A stretch of 64,000 bases of DNA from Auanema rhodensis (taxonomy: Eukaryota > Nematoda > Chromadorea > Rhabditida > Rhabditidae). The notes beneath the pieces were generated by a model. That model ran no database searches. It was not told the DNA's origin and was given only the letters and a program-made list of their open reading frames with translations. Both the position numbers and the translations under genes were made by a program. Shown here one piece after another: positions 1-14,290 of this stretch (within the stretch, counting starts at the first letter, position 1; every line of letters begins with the position of its first letter). The stretch lies in the NCBI GenBank assembly GCA_964057225.1, contig OZ059895.1, positions 9,982,001 through 10,046,000 on the forward strand, read 5' to 3'.

Positions 1-721
1 TTCAAGCAGTTTTACTTAGATAGCTCAACCAAAGGAGAGCAAATTATCTTCAATCTTTTTTTTATATTACAGTTATAAACCAGTAGTTATTAAACCTTCA
101 TCTTAACTTTCCTGTTTCTATCTATTTCCTATCAAAACAAACATTATTTAAACATTATGCAACTATGAAACCTTTTTTAATTTATTGTATTTGAAGCTCA
201 TAAGAATTGATATCATTGAGGGATCCAGATGAAACGTGGAAAATTACATAACTAACATGAAATTGGAGAAAAAACTATAACAAGGATGAGTAGGTAAACC
301 ATTGAATATCAGATATTTTCGCTTACGACTATACCACGTTAAAAGTACGCCATACAGCTGATTTTCAAATTTATCTCTTCCGTAACAAATGTTTTCAATT
401 TTCAAGCACTTTTACTTGGATAGCTCAACCAAAGGAAAGCAAATTATCTTCAATTTTATTTCTATATTACAGTTATAAACCAGTAGGTAATGAAAATTCA
501 TCTTGAATTTACTGTTTCTATCTATTTCCTATCAGAACAAACATTGTTTAAACACTATGCAACTATGAAACCTTTCTTAATTTATTGTATTTGGAGCTCA
601 TAAGATTTGATATCATTGAGGGATACAGATGAAACGTGGAAAATTACATAACTAACATGAAATTAGAAAAAAAAACTATAACGGGGATGAGTATGTTAAC
701 CATTGAATATCAGATATTTTC

Positions 722-754
722 GCTTACGACCATACCACGTTGAAAGTACGCCAT
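722..754 (+). pseudogene. Truncated 5S rRNA remnant (nt 1-33), exemplar
   Basis: This is the gene fragment carried by nearly every unit. It has the 5' strand of helix I and the start of helix II but lacks box A, the intermediate element, box C, the 3' strand of helix I and the terminator. It therefore cannot fold as 5S rRNA or recruit TFIIIA through the internal promoter. Across units it has drifted at a few positions (CCTTG or CGTTA for CGTTG; CTCTTACG or GCTCACG for GCTTACG), consistent with loss of function. Only one exemplar is listed; the others follow the 400-bp period. Confidence 0.85.
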
Positions 755-1121
755 ACAGCTGATTTTCAATTTTATCTCTTCCGTAACAAATGTTTTCAAT
801 TTTCAAGCAGTTTTACTTAGATAGCTCAACCAAAGGAGAGCAAATTATCTTCAATCTTTTTTTTATATTACAGTTATAAACCAGTAGTTATTAAACCTTC
901 ATCTTAACTTTCCTGTTTCTATCTATTTCCTATCAAAACAAACATTATTTAAACATTATGCAACTATGAAACCTTTTTTAATTTATTGTATTTGAAGCTC
1001 ATAAGAATTGATATCATTGAGGGATCCAGATGAAACGTGGAAAATTACATAACTAACATGAAATTGGAGAAAAAACTATAACAAGGATAAGTAGGTAAAC
1101 CATTGAATATCAGATATTTTC
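722..1121 (+). repeat. Representative satellite monomer (400 bp)
   Basis: An example of the basic unit, set to begin at the 5S remnant. Bases 722-754 correspond to nt 1-33 of the 5S gene (compare 47717-47749). From 755 the unit continues directly into spacer (ACAGCTGATTTTC) where a real gene would continue CCCGTCCGATCTGG. No Pol III internal control region, protein frame or RNA gene is visible in the remaining ~367 bp. The last ~20 bp (CATTGAATATCAGATATTTTC) are the same as the immediate 5' flank of the complete 5S genes. Confidence 0.9.
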
Positions 1122-2419
1122 GCTTACGACTATACCACGTTAAAAGAACGCCATACAGCTGATTTTCAAATTTATCTCTTCCGTAACAAATGTTTTCAAT
1201 TTTCAAGCACTTTTACTTGGATAGCTCAACCAAAGGAAAGCAAATTATCTTCAATTTTATTTCTATATTACAGTTATAAACCAGTAGGTAATGAACCTTC
1301 ATCTTGACTTTACTGTTTCTATCCATTTCCTATCGAAACAAACATTATTTAAACATTATGCAACTATGAAACCTTTTTTTATTTATTGTATTTGGAGCTC
1401 ATAAAATTTGATATCATCGAGGGATCCAGATGGAACGTGGAAAATTACATAACTAACATGAAATTGGAAAAAAAACTATAACGGGGATAAGTATGTTAAC
1501 GATTGAATATCAGATATTTTCGCTTACGACCATACCACCTTGAAAGTACGCCATGCAACTGATTTTCAAATTTATCTCTTCCGTAACAAATGTTTTCAAT
1601 TTTCAAGCACTTTTACTTGGATAGCTCAACCAAAGGAAAGCAAATTATCTTCAATTTTATTTCTATATTACAGTTATAAACCAGTAGGTAATGAACCTTC
1701 ATCTTAACTTTCCTGTTTCTATCTATTTCCTATCAAAACAAACATTATTTAAACATTATGCAACTATGAAACCTTTTTTTATTTATTGTATTTGGAGCTC
1801 ATAAAATTTGATATCATCGAGGGATCCAGATGGAACGTGGAAAATTACATAACTAACATGAAATTGGAAAAAAAACTATAACGGGGATAAGTATGTTAAC
1901 GATTGAATATCAGATATTTTCGCTTACGACCATACCACCTTGAAAGTACGCCATGCAACTGATTTTCAATTTTATCTTTTCCGTAACAAATGTTTTCAAT
2001 TTTCAAACAGTTTTACTTAGATAGCTCAACCAAGGGAAAGCAAATTATCTTCAATTTTATTTCTATATTACAGTTATAAACCAGTAGGTAATGAACCTTC
2101 ATCTTGACTTTACTGTTTCTATCCATTTCCTATCGAAACAAACATTGTTCAAACACTATGCAACTATGAAACCTTTTTTAATTTATTGTATTTGGAGCTC
2201 ATAAGATTTGATATCATCGAGGGATCCAGATGGAAGGTGGAAAATTACATAACTAACATGAAATTGGAAAAAAAACCATAACGGGGAAAAGTATGTTAAC
2301 GATTGAATATCAGATATTTGCGCTTACGACCATACCACGTTAAAAGTACGCCATACAGCTGATTTTCAATTTTATCTCTTCCGTAACAAATCTTTTCAAT
2401 TTTCAAGCAGTTTTACTTA

Positions 2420-4790
2420 GATAGCTCAACCAAAGGAAAGCAAATTATCTTCAATTTTATTTCTATATTACAGTTATAAACCAGTAGGTAATGAAACCTT
2501 CATCTTGAATTTACTGTTTCTATCTATTTCCTATCAAAACAAACATTGTTCAAACACTATGCAACTATGAAACCTTTTTTAATTTATTGTATTTGAGCTC
2601 ATAAAATTTGATATCATCGAGAAATCCAGATGGAACGTGGAAAATTACATAACTAACATGAAATTGGAAAAAAAAGTATAACAAGGATAAATAGGTAAAC
2701 CATTGAATATCAGATATTTTCTCTTACGACCATACCACGTTGAAAGTACGCCATGCAACTGATTTTCAATTTTATCTTTTCCGTAACAAATGTTTTCAAT
2801 TTTCAAGCACTTTTACTTAGATAGCTCAACCAAAGCAAAGCAAATTATCTTCAATTTTATTTCTATATTACAGTTATAAACCAGTAGTTAATGAAAATTC
2901 ATCTTGAATTTACTGTTTCTATCTATTTCCTATCAAAACAAACATTGTTTAAACACTATGCAACTATGAAACCTTTCTTAATTTATTGTATTTGGAGCTC
3001 ATAAGATTTGATATCATTGAGGGATACAGATGAAACGTGGAAAATTACATAACTAACATGAAATTAGAAAAAAAACTATAACGGGGATGAGTATGTTAAC
3101 CATTGAATATCAGATATTTTCGCTTACGACCATACCACGTTGAAAGTACGCCATACAGCTGATTTTCAATTTTATCTCTTCCGTAACAAATGTTTTCAAT
3201 TTTCAAGCAGTTTTACTTAGATAGCTCAACCAAAGGAGAGCAAATTATCTTCAATCTTTTTTTTATATTACAGTTATAAACCAGTAGTTATTAAACCTTC
3301 ATCTTACCTTTCCTGTTTCTATCTCATTCCTATCAAAACAAACATTATTTAAACATTATGCAACTATGAAACCTTTTTTAATTTATTGTATTTGGAGCTC
3401 ATAAGAATTGATATCATTGAGGGATACAGATGAAACGTGGAAAATTACATAACTAACATGAAATTGGAGAAAAAACTATAACAAGGATAAGTAGGTAAAC
3501 CATTGAATATCAGATATTTTCGCTCACGACTATACCACGTTAAAAGTACGCCATACAGCTGATTTTCAAATTTATCTCTTCCGTAACAAATGTTTTCAAT
3601 TTTCAAGCACTTTTACTTGGATAGCTCAACCAAAGGAAAGCAAATTATCTTCAATTTTAATTCTATATTACAGTTATAAACCAGTAGGTAATGAACCTTC
3701 ATCTTGACTTTACTGTTTCTATCCATTTCCTTTCGAAACAAACATTGTTTAAACACTATACTACTGTGAAACCTTTTTTTATTTATTGTATTTGGAGCTC
3801 ATAAAATTTGATATCATCGAGGGATCCAGATGGAAGCTGGAAAATTACATAACTAACATGAAATTGGAAAAAAAACTATAACGGGGATAAGTATGTTAAC
3901 GATTGAATATCAGATATTTTTGCTTACGACCATACCACCTTGAAAGTACGCCATACAGCTGATTTTCAAATTTATCTCTTTCGTAATAATGTTTTCAATT
4001 TTCAAGCACTTTTACTTGGATAGCTCAACCAAAGGAAAGCAAATTATCTTCAATTTTATTTCTATATTACAGTTATAAACCAGTAGGTAATGAACCTTCA
4101 TCTTGACTTTACTGTTTCTATCCATTTCCTTTCGAAACAAACATTGTTTAAACACTATACTACTGTGAAACCTTTTTTTATTTATTGTATTTGGAGCTCA
4201 TAAAATTTGATATCATCGAGGGATCCAGATGGAAGCTGGAAAATTACATAACTAACATGAAATTGGAAAAAAAACTATAACGGGGATAAGTATGTTAACG
4301 ATTGAATATCAGATATTTTTGCTTACGACCATACCACCTTGAAAGTACGCCATACAGCTGATTTTCAAATTTATCTCTTCCGTAACAAATGTTTTCAATT
4401 TTCAAGCACTTTTACTTGGATAGCTCAACCAAAGGAAAGCAAATTATCTTCAATTTTATTTCTATATTACAGTTATAAACCAGTAGGTAATCAACCTTCA
4501 TCTTGACTTTACTGTTTCCATCCATTTCCTTTCGAAACAAACATTGTTTAAACACTATACAACTGTGAAACCTTTTTTTATTTATTGTATTTGGAGCTCA
4601 TAAAATTTGATATCATCGAGGGATCCAGATGGAAGGTGGAAAATTACATAACTAACATGAAATTGGAAAAAAAACTATAACGGGGATAAGTATGTTAACG
4701 ATTGAATATCAGATATTTTCGCTTACGACCATATCACCTTGAAAGTACGCCATACAGCTGATTTTCAATTTTATCTCTTCCGTAACAAAT
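2420..4790 (+). repeat. Six-unit satellite block, copy 1 (repeated 5.6 kb downstream)
   Basis: It shares a series of private variants, in the same order, with 8020-10360 at an offset of 5602 bp: single-G loss TTTGAGCTC (2593 and 8195), CCAAAGCAAAGC (2831 and 8433), CTCATTCC (3324 and 8926) and GGAAGCTGG. The same marker order recurs at about 34.6-35.7 kb and 36.6-38.0 kb. This is a higher-order block of the array that has been copied several times. Ends are approximate. Confidence 0.75.
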
Positions 4791-7700
4791 GTTTTCAATT
4801 TTCAAGCAGTTTTACTTAGATAGCTCAACCAAAGGAGAGCAAATTATCTTCAATCTTTTTTTTATATTACAGTTATAAACCAGTAGTTATTAAACCTTCA
4901 TCTTAACTTTCCTGTTTCTATCTATTTCCTATCAAAACAAACATTATTTAAACATTATGCAACTATGAAACCTTTTTTAATTTATTGTATTTGAAGCTCA
5001 TAAGAATTGATATCATTGAGGGATACAGATGAAACGTGGAAAATTACATAACTAACATGAAATTAGAAAAAAAACTATAACGGGGATGAGTATGTTAACC
5101 ATTGAATATCAGATATTTTCGCTTACGACCATACCACGTTGAAAGTACGCCATACAGCTGATTTTCAATTTTATCTCTTCCGTAACAAATGTTTTCAATT
5201 TTCAAGCAGTTTTACTTAGATAGCTCAACCAAAGGAGAGCAAATTATCTTCAATCTTTTTTTTATATTACAGTTATAAACCAGTAGTTATTAAACCTTCA
5301 TCTTAACTTTCCTGTTTCTATCTATTTCCTATCAAAACAAACATTATTTAAACATTATGCAACTATGAAACCTTTTTTAATTTATTGTATTTGAAGCTCA
5401 TAAGAATTGATATCATTGAGGGATCCAGATGAAACGTGGAAAATTACATAACTAACATGAAATTGGAGAAAAAACTATAACAAGGATAAGTAGGTAAACC
5501 ATTGAATATCAGATATTTTCGCTTACGACTATACCACGTTAAAAGTACGCCATACAGCTGATTTTCAAATTTATCTCTTCCGTAACAAATGTTTTCAATT
5601 TTCAAGCACTTTTACTTGGATAGCTCAACCAAAGGAAAGCAAATTATCTTCAATTTTATTTCTATATTACAGTTATAAACCAGTAGGTAATGAACCTTTA
5701 TCTTGACTTTACTGTTTCTATCCATTTCCTTTCGAAACAAACATTGTTTAAACACTATACTACTGTGAAACCTTTTTTTATTTATTGTATTTGGAGCTCA
5801 TAAAATTTGATATCATCGAGGGATCCAGATGGAAGGTGGAAAATTACATAACTAACATGAAATTGGAAAAAAAACTATAACGGGGATAAGTATGTTAACG
5901 ATTGAATATCAGATATTTTCGCTTACGACCATACCACCTTGAAAGTACGCCATGCAACTGATTTTCAATTTTATCTTTTCCGTAACAAATGTTTTCAATT
6001 TTCAAACAGTTTTACTTAGATAGCTCAACCAAGGGAAAGCAAATTATCTTCAATTTTATTTCTATATTACAGTTATAAACCAGTAGGTAATGAACCTTCA
6101 TCTTGACTTTACTGTTTCTATCCATTTCCTATCGCAACAAACATTGTTCAAACACTATGCAACTATGAAACCTTTTTTAATTTATTGTATTTGGAGCTCA
6201 TAAGATTTGATATCATCGAGGGATCCAGATGGAAGGTGGAAAATTACATAACTAACATGAAATTGGAAAAAAAACCATAACGGGGATAAGTATGTTAACG
6301 ATTGAATATCAGATATTTGCGCTTACGACCATACCACGTTAAAAGTACGCCATACAGCTGATTTTCAATTTTATCTCTTCCGTAACAAATCTTTTCAATT
6401 TTCAAGCAGTTTTACTTAGATAGCTCAACCAAAGGAAAGCAAATTATTTTCAATTTTATTTCTATATTACAGTTATAAACCAGTAGGTAATGAAACCTTC
6501 ATCTTGAATTTACTGTTTCTATCTATTTCCTATCAAAACAAACATTGTTTGAACACTATGCAACTGTGAAACCTTTTTTAATTTATTGTATTTGGAGCTC
6601 ATAAAATTTGATATCATCGAGGGATCCAGATGGAACGTGGAAAATTACATAACTAACATGAAATTGGAAAAAAAAGTATAACAAGGATAAGTATGTTAAC
6701 GATTGAATATCAGATATTTTCGCTTACGACCATACCACGTTGAAAGTACGCCATACAGCTGATTTTCAAATTTATCTCTTCCGTAACAAATCTTTTCAAT
6801 TTTCAAGCAGTTTTACTTAGATAGCTCAACCAAAGGAAAGCAAATTATTTTCAATTTTATTTCTATATTACAGTTATAAACCAGTAGGTAATGAAACCTT
6901 CATCTTGAATTTACTGTTTCTATCTATTTCCTATCAAAACAAACATTGTTTGAACACTATGCAACTGTGAAACCTTTTTTAATTTATTGTATTTGGAGCT
7001 CATAAAATTTGATATCATCGAGGGATCCAGATGGAACGTGGAAAATTACATAACTAACATGAAATTGGAAAAAAAAGTATAACAAGGATAAGTATGTTAA
7101 CGATTGAATATCAGATATTTTCGCTTACGACCATACCACGTTGAAAGTACGCCATACAGCTGATTTTCAATTTTATCTTTTCCGTAACAAATGTTTTCAA
7201 TTTTCAAGCACTTTTACTTAGATAGCTCAACCAAAGGAAAGCAAATTATTTTCAATTTTATTTCTATATTACAGTTATAAACCAGTAGGTAATGAAACCT
7301 TCATCTTGAATTTACTGTTTCTATCCATTTCCTATCAAAACAAACATTGTTTAAACACTATGCAACTATGAAACCTTTCTTAATTTATTGTATTTGGAGC
7401 TCATAAGATTTGATATCATTGAGGGATACAGATGAAACGTGGAAAATTACATAACTAACATGAAATTAGAAAAAAAACTATAACGGGGATGAGTATGTTA
7501 ACCATTGAATATCAGATATTTTCGCTTACGACCATACCACGTTGAAAGTACGCCATACAGCTGATTTTCAATTTTATCTCTTCCGTAACAAATGTTTTCA
7601 ATTTTCAAGCAGTTTTACTTAGATAGCTCAACCAAAGGAGAGCAAATTATCTTCAATCTTTTTTTTATATTATAGTTATAAACCAGTAGTTATTAAACCT

Positions 7701-8019
7701 TCATCTTAACTTTCCTGTTTCTATCTATTTCCTATCAAAACAAACATTGTTTGAACACTATGCAACTGTGAAACCTTTTTTAATTTATTGTATTTGGAGC
7801 TCATAAAATTTGATATCATCGAGGGATCCAGATGGAACGTGGAAAATTACATAACTAACATGAAATTGGAAAAAAAAGTATAACAAGGATAAGTATGTTA
7901 ACGATTGAATATCAGATATTTTCGCTTACGACCATACCACGTTGAAAGTACGCCATACAGCTGATTTTCAATTTTATCTTTTCCGTAACAAATGTTTTCA
8001 ATTTTCAAGCACTTTTACT

Positions 8020-10360
8020 TAGATAGCTCAACCAAAGGAAAGCAAATTATCTTCAATTTTATTTCTATATTACAGTTATAAACCAGTAGGTAATGAAACC
8101 TTCATCTTGAATTTACTGTTTCTATCTATTTCCTATCAAAACAAACATTGTTCAAACACTATGCAACTATGAAACCTTTTTTAATTTATTGTATTTGAGC
8201 TCATAAAATTTGATATCATCGAGGGATCCAGATGGAACGTGGAAAATTACATAACTAACATGAAATTGGAAAAAAAAGTATAACAAGGATAAATAGGTAA
8301 ACCATTGAATATCAGATATTTTCTCTTACGACCATACCACGTTGAAAGTACGCCATGCAACTGATTTTCAATTTTATCTTTTCCGTAACAAATGTTTTCA
8401 ATTTTCAAGCACTTTTACTTAGATAGCTCAACCAAAGCAAAGCAAATTATCTTCAATTTTATTTCTATATTACAGTTATAAACCAGTAGTTAATGAAAAT
8501 TCATCTTGAATTTACTGTTTCTATCTATTTCCTATCAAAACAAACATTGTTTAAACACTATGCAACTATGAAACCTTTCTTAATTTATTGTATTTGGAGC
8601 TCATAAGATTTGATATCATTGAGGGATACAGATGAAACGTGGAAAATTACATAACTAACATGAAATTAGAAAAAAAACTATAACGGGGATGAGTATGTTA
8701 ACCATTGAATATCAGATATTTTCGCTTACGACCATACCACGTTGAAAGTACGCCATACAGCTGATTTTCAATTTTATCTCTTCCGTAACAAATGTTTTCA
8801 ATTTTCAAGCAGTTTTACTTAGATAGCTCAACCAAAGGAGAGCAAATTATCTTCAATCTTTTTTTTATATTACAGTTATAAACCAGTAGTTATTAAACCT
8901 TCATCTTAACTTTCCTGTTTCTATCTCATTCCTATCAAAACAAACATTATTTAAACATTATGCAACTATGAAACCTTTTTTAATTTATTGTATTTGGAGC
9001 TCATAAGAATTGATATCATTGAGGGATCCAGATGAAACGTGGAAAATTACATAACTAACATGAAATTGGAGAAAAAACTATAACAAGGATAAGTAGGTAA
9101 ACCATTGAATATCAGATATTTTCGCTCACGACTATACCACGTTAAAAGTACGCCATACAGCTGATTTTCAAATTTATCTCTTCCGTAACAAATGTTTTCA
9201 ATTTTCAAGCACTTTTACTTGGATAGCTCAACCAAAGGAAAGCAAATTATCTTCAATTTTATTTCTATATTACAGTTATAAACCAGTAGGTAATGAACCT
9301 TCATCTTGACTTTACTGTTTCTATCCATTTCCTTTCGAAACAAACATTGTTTAAACACTATACTACTGTGAAACCTTTTTTTATTTATTGTATTTGGAGC
9401 TCATAAAATTTGATATCATCGAGGGATCCAGATGGAAGCTGGAAAATTACATAACTAACATGAAATTGGAAAAAAAACTATAACGGGGATAAGTATGTTA
9501 ACGATTGAATATCAGATATTTTTGCTTACGACCATACCACCTTGAAAGTACGCCATATAGCTGATTTTCAAATTTATCTCTTCCGTAACAAATGTTTTCA
9601 ATTTTCAAGCACTTTTACTTGGATAGCTCAACCAAAGGAAAGCAAATTATCTTCAATTTTATTTCTATATTACAGTTATAAACCAGTAGGTAATGAACCT
9701 TCATCTTGACTTTACTGTTTCTATCCATTTCCTTTCGAAACAAACATTGTTTAAACACTATACTACTGTGAAACCTTTTTTTATTTATTGTATTTGGAGC
9801 TCATAAAATTTGATATCATCGAGGGATCCAGATGGAAGCTGGAAAATTACATAACTAACATGAAATTGGAAAAAAAACTATAACGGGGATAAGTATGTTA
9901 ACGATTGAATATCAGATATTTTTGCTTACGACCATACCACCTTGAAAGTACGCCATACAGCTGATTTTCAAATTTATCTCTTCCGTAACAAAAGTTTTCA
10001 ATTTTCAAGCACTTTTACTTGGATAGCTCAACCAAAGGAAAGCAAATTATCTTCAATTTTATTTCTATATTACAGTTATAAACCAGTAGGTAATGAACCT
10101 TCATCTTGACTTTACTGTTTCCATCCATTTCCTTTCGAAACAAACATTGTTTAAACACTATACAACTGTGAAACCTTTTTTTATTTATTGTATTTGGAGC
10201 TCATAAAATTTGATATCATCGAGGGATCCAGATGGAAGGTGGAAAATTACATAACTAACATGAAATTGGAAAAAAAACTATAACGGGGATAAGTATGTTA
10301 ACGATTGAATATCAGATATTTTCGCTTACGACCATATCACCTTGAAAGTACGCCATACAG
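8020..10360 (+). repeat. Six-unit satellite block, copy 2
   Basis: Counterpart of 2420-4790, offset 5602 bp (14 units), recognised by the same ordered private variants. It ends at the abrupt 110-bp deletion junction at 10360/10361, which the first copy lacks, so the deletion arose after the blocks separated. Confidence 0.72.
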
Positions 10361-11040
10361 CACAGTTATAAACCAGTAGGTAATGAACCTTCATCTTGAC
10401 TTTACTGTTTCTATCTATTTCCTATCAAAACAAACAGTGTTTAAACACTATGCAACTATAAAACCTTTTTTAATTTATTGTATTTGGAGCTCATAAGAAT
10501 TGATATCATTGAGGGATCCAGATGAAACGTGGAAAATTACATAACTAACATGAAATTGGAGAAAAAACTATAACAAAGATAAGCAGGTAAACCATTGAAT
10601 ATCAGATATTTTCGCTCACGACTATACCACGTTAAAAGTACGCCATACAGCTGATTTTCAATTTTATCTCTTCCGTAACAAATGTTTTTAATTTTCAAGC
10701 ACTTTTACTTGGATAGCTCAACCAAAGGAAAGCAAATTATCTTCAATTTTATTTCTATATTACAGTTGTAAACCAGTAGGTAATGAACCTTCATCTTGAC
10801 TTTACTGTTTCTATTCATTTCCTTTCGAAACAAACATTGTTTAAACACTATACTACTGTGAAACCTTTTTATATTTATTGTATTTGGAGCTCATAAAATT
10901 TGATATCATCGAGGGATCCAGATGGAAGGTGGAAAATTACATAACTAACATGAAATTGGAAAAAAAACTATAACGGGGATAAGTATGTTAACGATTGAAT
11001 ATCAGATATTTTCGCTTACGACTATACCACGTTAAAAGTA
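9151..11040 (+). repeat. 1,890-bp tandem duplication, copy 1
   Basis: This block and the next share rare variants at a constant 1890-bp offset: GCCATATAGCTG (about 9554 and 11444), AACAAAAGTTTTC (about 9978 and 11868), the deletion junction CATACAGCACAGTT (10361 and 12251), and AAACAGTGTTTAAAC. The length is five units minus the 110-bp deletion. So many shared singletons point to a recent unequal-exchange duplication. Confidence 0.85.
10347..10480 (+). repeat. Satellite unit with 110-bp internal deletion
   Basis: After GTACGCCATACAGC the sequence jumps directly to ACAGTTATAAACC. Compared with a normal unit, 110 bp are missing, from TGATTTTCAA through TTCTATATT. The same junction recurs at 12251, inside the duplicated 1,890-bp block. 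It is the only sizeable internal deletion I noticed in the left array. Confidence 0.85.
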
Positions 11041-12930
11041 CGCCATACAGCTGATTTTCAGATTTATCTCTTCCGTAACAAATGTTTTCAATTTTCAAGC
11101 ACTTTTACTTGGATAGCTCAACCAAAGGAAAGCAAATTATCTTCAATTTTATTTCTATATTACAGTTATAAACCAGTAGGTAATGAACCTTCATCTTGAC
11201 TTTACTGTTTCTATCCATTTCCTTTCGAAACAAACATTGTTTAAACACTATACTACTGTGAAACCTTTTTTTATTTATTGTATTTGGAGCTCATAAAATT
11301 TGATATCATCGAGGGATCCAGATGGAAGCTGGAAAATTACATAACTAACATGAAATTGGAAAAAAAACTATAACGGGGATAAGTATGTTAACGATTGAAT
11401 ATCAGATATTTTTGCTTACGACCATACCACCTTGAAAGTACGCCATATAGCTGATTTTCAAATTTATCTCTTCCGTAACAAATGTTTTCAATTTTCAAGC
11501 ACTTTTACTTGGATAGCTCAACCAAAGGAAAGCAAATTATCTTCAATTTTATTTCTATATTACAGTTATAAACCAGTAGGTAATGAACCTTCATCTTGAC
11601 TTTACTGTTTCTATCCATTTCCTTTCGAAACAAACATTGTTTAAACACTATACTACTGTGAAACCTTTTTTTATTTATTGTATTTGGAGCTCATAAAATT
11701 TGATATCATCGAGGGATCCAGATGGAAGCTGGAAAATTACATAACTAACATGAAATTGGAAAAAAAACTATAACGGGGATAAGTATGTTAACGATTGAAT
11801 ATCAGATATTTTTGCTTACGACCATACCACCTTGAAAGTACGCCATACAGCTGATTTTCAAATTTATCTCTTCCGTAACAAAAGTTTTCAATTTTCAAGC
11901 ACTTTTACTTGGATAGCTCAACCAAAGGAAAGCAAATTATCTTCAATTTTATTTCTATATTACAGTTATAAACCAGTAGGTAATGAACCTTCATCTTGAC
12001 TTTACTGTTTCCATCCATTTCCTTTCGAAACAAACATTGTTTAAACACTATACAACTGTGAAACCTTTTTTTATTTATTGTATTTGGAGCTCATAAAATT
12101 TGATATCATCGAGGGATCCAGATGGAAGGTGGAAAATTACATAACTAACATGAAATTGGAAAAAAAACTATAACGGGGATAAGTATGTTAACGATTGAAT
12201 ATCAGATATTTTCGCTTACGACCATATCACCTTGAAAGTACGCCATACAGCACAGTTATAAACCAGTAGGTAATGAACCTTCATCTTGACTTTACTGTTT
12301 CTATCTATTTCCTATCAAAACAAACAGTGTTTAAACACTATGCAACTATAAAACCTTTTTTAATTTATTGTATTTGGAGCTCATAAGAATTGATATCATT
12401 GAGGGATCCAGATGAAACGTGGAAAATTACATAACTAACATGAAATTGGAGAAAAAACTATAACAAAGATAAGCAGGTAAACCATTGAATATCAGATATT
12501 TTCGCTCACGACTATACCACGTTAAAAGTACGCCATACAGCTGATTTTCAATTTTATCTCTTCCGTAACAAATGTTTTTAATTTTCAAGCACTTTTACTT
12601 GGATAGCTCAACCAAAGGAAAGCAAATTATCTTCAATTTTATTTCTATATTACAGTTGTAAACCAGTAGGTAATGAACCTTCATCTTGACTTTACTGTTT
12701 CTATTCATTTCCTTTCGAAACAAACATTGTTTAAACACTATACTACTGTGAAACCTTTTTATATTTATTGTATTTGGAGCTCATAAAATTTGATATCATC
12801 GAGGGATCCAGATGGAAGGTGGAAAATTACATAACTAACATGAAATTGGAAAAAAAACTATAACGGGGATAAGTATGTTAACGATTGAATATCAGATATT
12901 TTCGCTTACGACCATACCACCTTGAAAGTA
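11041..12930 (+). repeat. 1,890-bp tandem duplication, copy 2
   Basis: Second copy of the block at 9151-11040. The two diverge just after about 12911, where this copy continues with ACCATACCACCTTG and the first with ACTATACCACGTTA, giving an approximate right edge. Confidence 0.83.
12237..12370 (+). repeat. Second copy of the 110-bp-deleted unit
   Basis: Identical junction to the one at 10361 (CATACAGC then ACAGTTATAAACC), 1890 bp downstream. It was copied with the whole block and is not an independent event. Confidence 0.85.
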
Positions 12931-14290
12931 CGCCATACAGCTGATTTTCAATTTTATCTCTTCCGTAACAAATGTTTTCAATTTTCAAGCAGTTTTACTT
13001 AGATAGCTCAACCAAAGGAGAGCAAATTATCTTCAATCTTATTTCTATATTAAAGTTATAAACCAGTAGTTATTGAACCTTCATCTTAACTTTACTGTTT
13101 CTATCTATTTCCTATCAAAACAAACATTATTTAAACATTATACAACTATGAAACCTTTTTTAATTTATTGTATTTGGAGCTCATAAGATTTGATATCATC
13201 GAGGGATCCAAATGGAACGTGGAAAATTACATAACTAACATGAAATTGGAAAAAAAACTATAACGGGGATAAGTATGTTAACGATTGAATATCAGATATT
13301 TTCGCTTACGACTATACCACGTTAAAAGTACGCCATACAGCTGATTTTCAGATTTATCTCTTCCGTAACAAATGTTTTCAATTTTCAAGCACTTTTACTT
13401 GGATAGCTCAACCAAAGGAAAGCAAATTATCTTCAATTTTATTTCTATATTACAGTTATAAACCAGTAGGTAATGAACCTTCAACCTTGACTTTACTGTT
13501 TCCATCCATTTCCTTTCGAAACAAACATTGTTTAAACACTATACAACTGTGAAACCTTTTTTTATTTATTGTATTTGGAGCTCATAAAATTTGATATCAT
13601 CGAGGGATCCAGATGGAAGGTGGAAAATTACATAACTAACATGAAATTGGAAAAAAAACTATAACGGGGATAAGTATGTTAACGATTGAATATCAGATAT
13701 TTTCGCTTACGACCATATCACCTTGAAAGTACGCCATACAGCTGATTTTCAATTTTTTCTCTTCCGTAACAAATGTTCTCAATTTTCAAGCAGTTTTACT
13801 TAGATAGCTCAACCAAAGGAGAGCAAATTATCTTCAATCTTATTTCTATATTAAAGTTATAAACCAGTAGTTATTGAACCTTCATCTTAACTTTACTGTT
13901 TCCATCTATTTCCTATCAAAACAAACATTATTTAAACATTATGCAACTATGAAACCTTTTTTAATTTATTGTATTTAGAGCTCATAACATTTAATATCAT
14001 CGAGGGATCCAAATGGAACGTGGAAAATTACATAACTAACATGAAATTGGAAAAAAAACTATAACGAGGATAAGTAGGTAAACCATTGAATATCAGATAT
14101 TTTGGCTTACGACCATACCACGTTAAAAGTACGCCATACAGCTGATTTTCAATTTTATCTCTTCCGTAACAAATGTTTTCAATTTTCAAGCAGTTTAATT
14201 TAGATAGCTCAACCAAAGAAGTGCCAAATATCTTCACTCTTATTTCCATATTACAGTCATAAACCAGTAGGTAATAAAACTTCATCTTGA
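12271..14290 (+). repeat. Satellite block repeated 7.2 kb downstream, copy 1
   Basis: It shares private variants with 19475-21490 at an offset of about 7200-7204 bp (18 units): AAACAGTGTTTAAAC, the inserted-base variant TTCAACCTTGAC (13480 and 20684), TTTTTTCTCTTCCG followed by TGTTCTCAATT, and TATTAAAGTTAT. Ends are approximate. Confidence 0.72.

Noticed and set aside
722..754. 5S remnants as working short Pol III transcription units
   Set aside because: The 5S promoter is internal (nt 50 onward) and absent from these units; no terminator follows at the expected place, and the remnants have drifted.
722..1121. A spliced-leader (SL1) RNA gene in the unit, expected because 5S and SL1 share a repeat in Caenorhabditis
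   Set aside because: I found no 22-nt leader and no Sm-type site on either strand. The only hint is AGGTAAACCATTGAA in some units, resembling the bases after the SL1 donor site, but it lies about 22 bp before the 5S start, is GTATGTTAACGATTG in many other units, and leaves no room for an SL RNA.
14028..14285. Recurrent minus-strand ORFs of 66-85 codons in the satellite (also at 16430, 18431, 21232, 25684, 30088, 39241, 42840, 44840, 47240)
   Set aside because: They are the same stretch of the repeat unit and stay open in only a small minority of about 139 units; most units have stops there. The similarity comes from duplication of the DNA. The frame includes the antisense of the 5S remnant and shows no sign of coding constraint.
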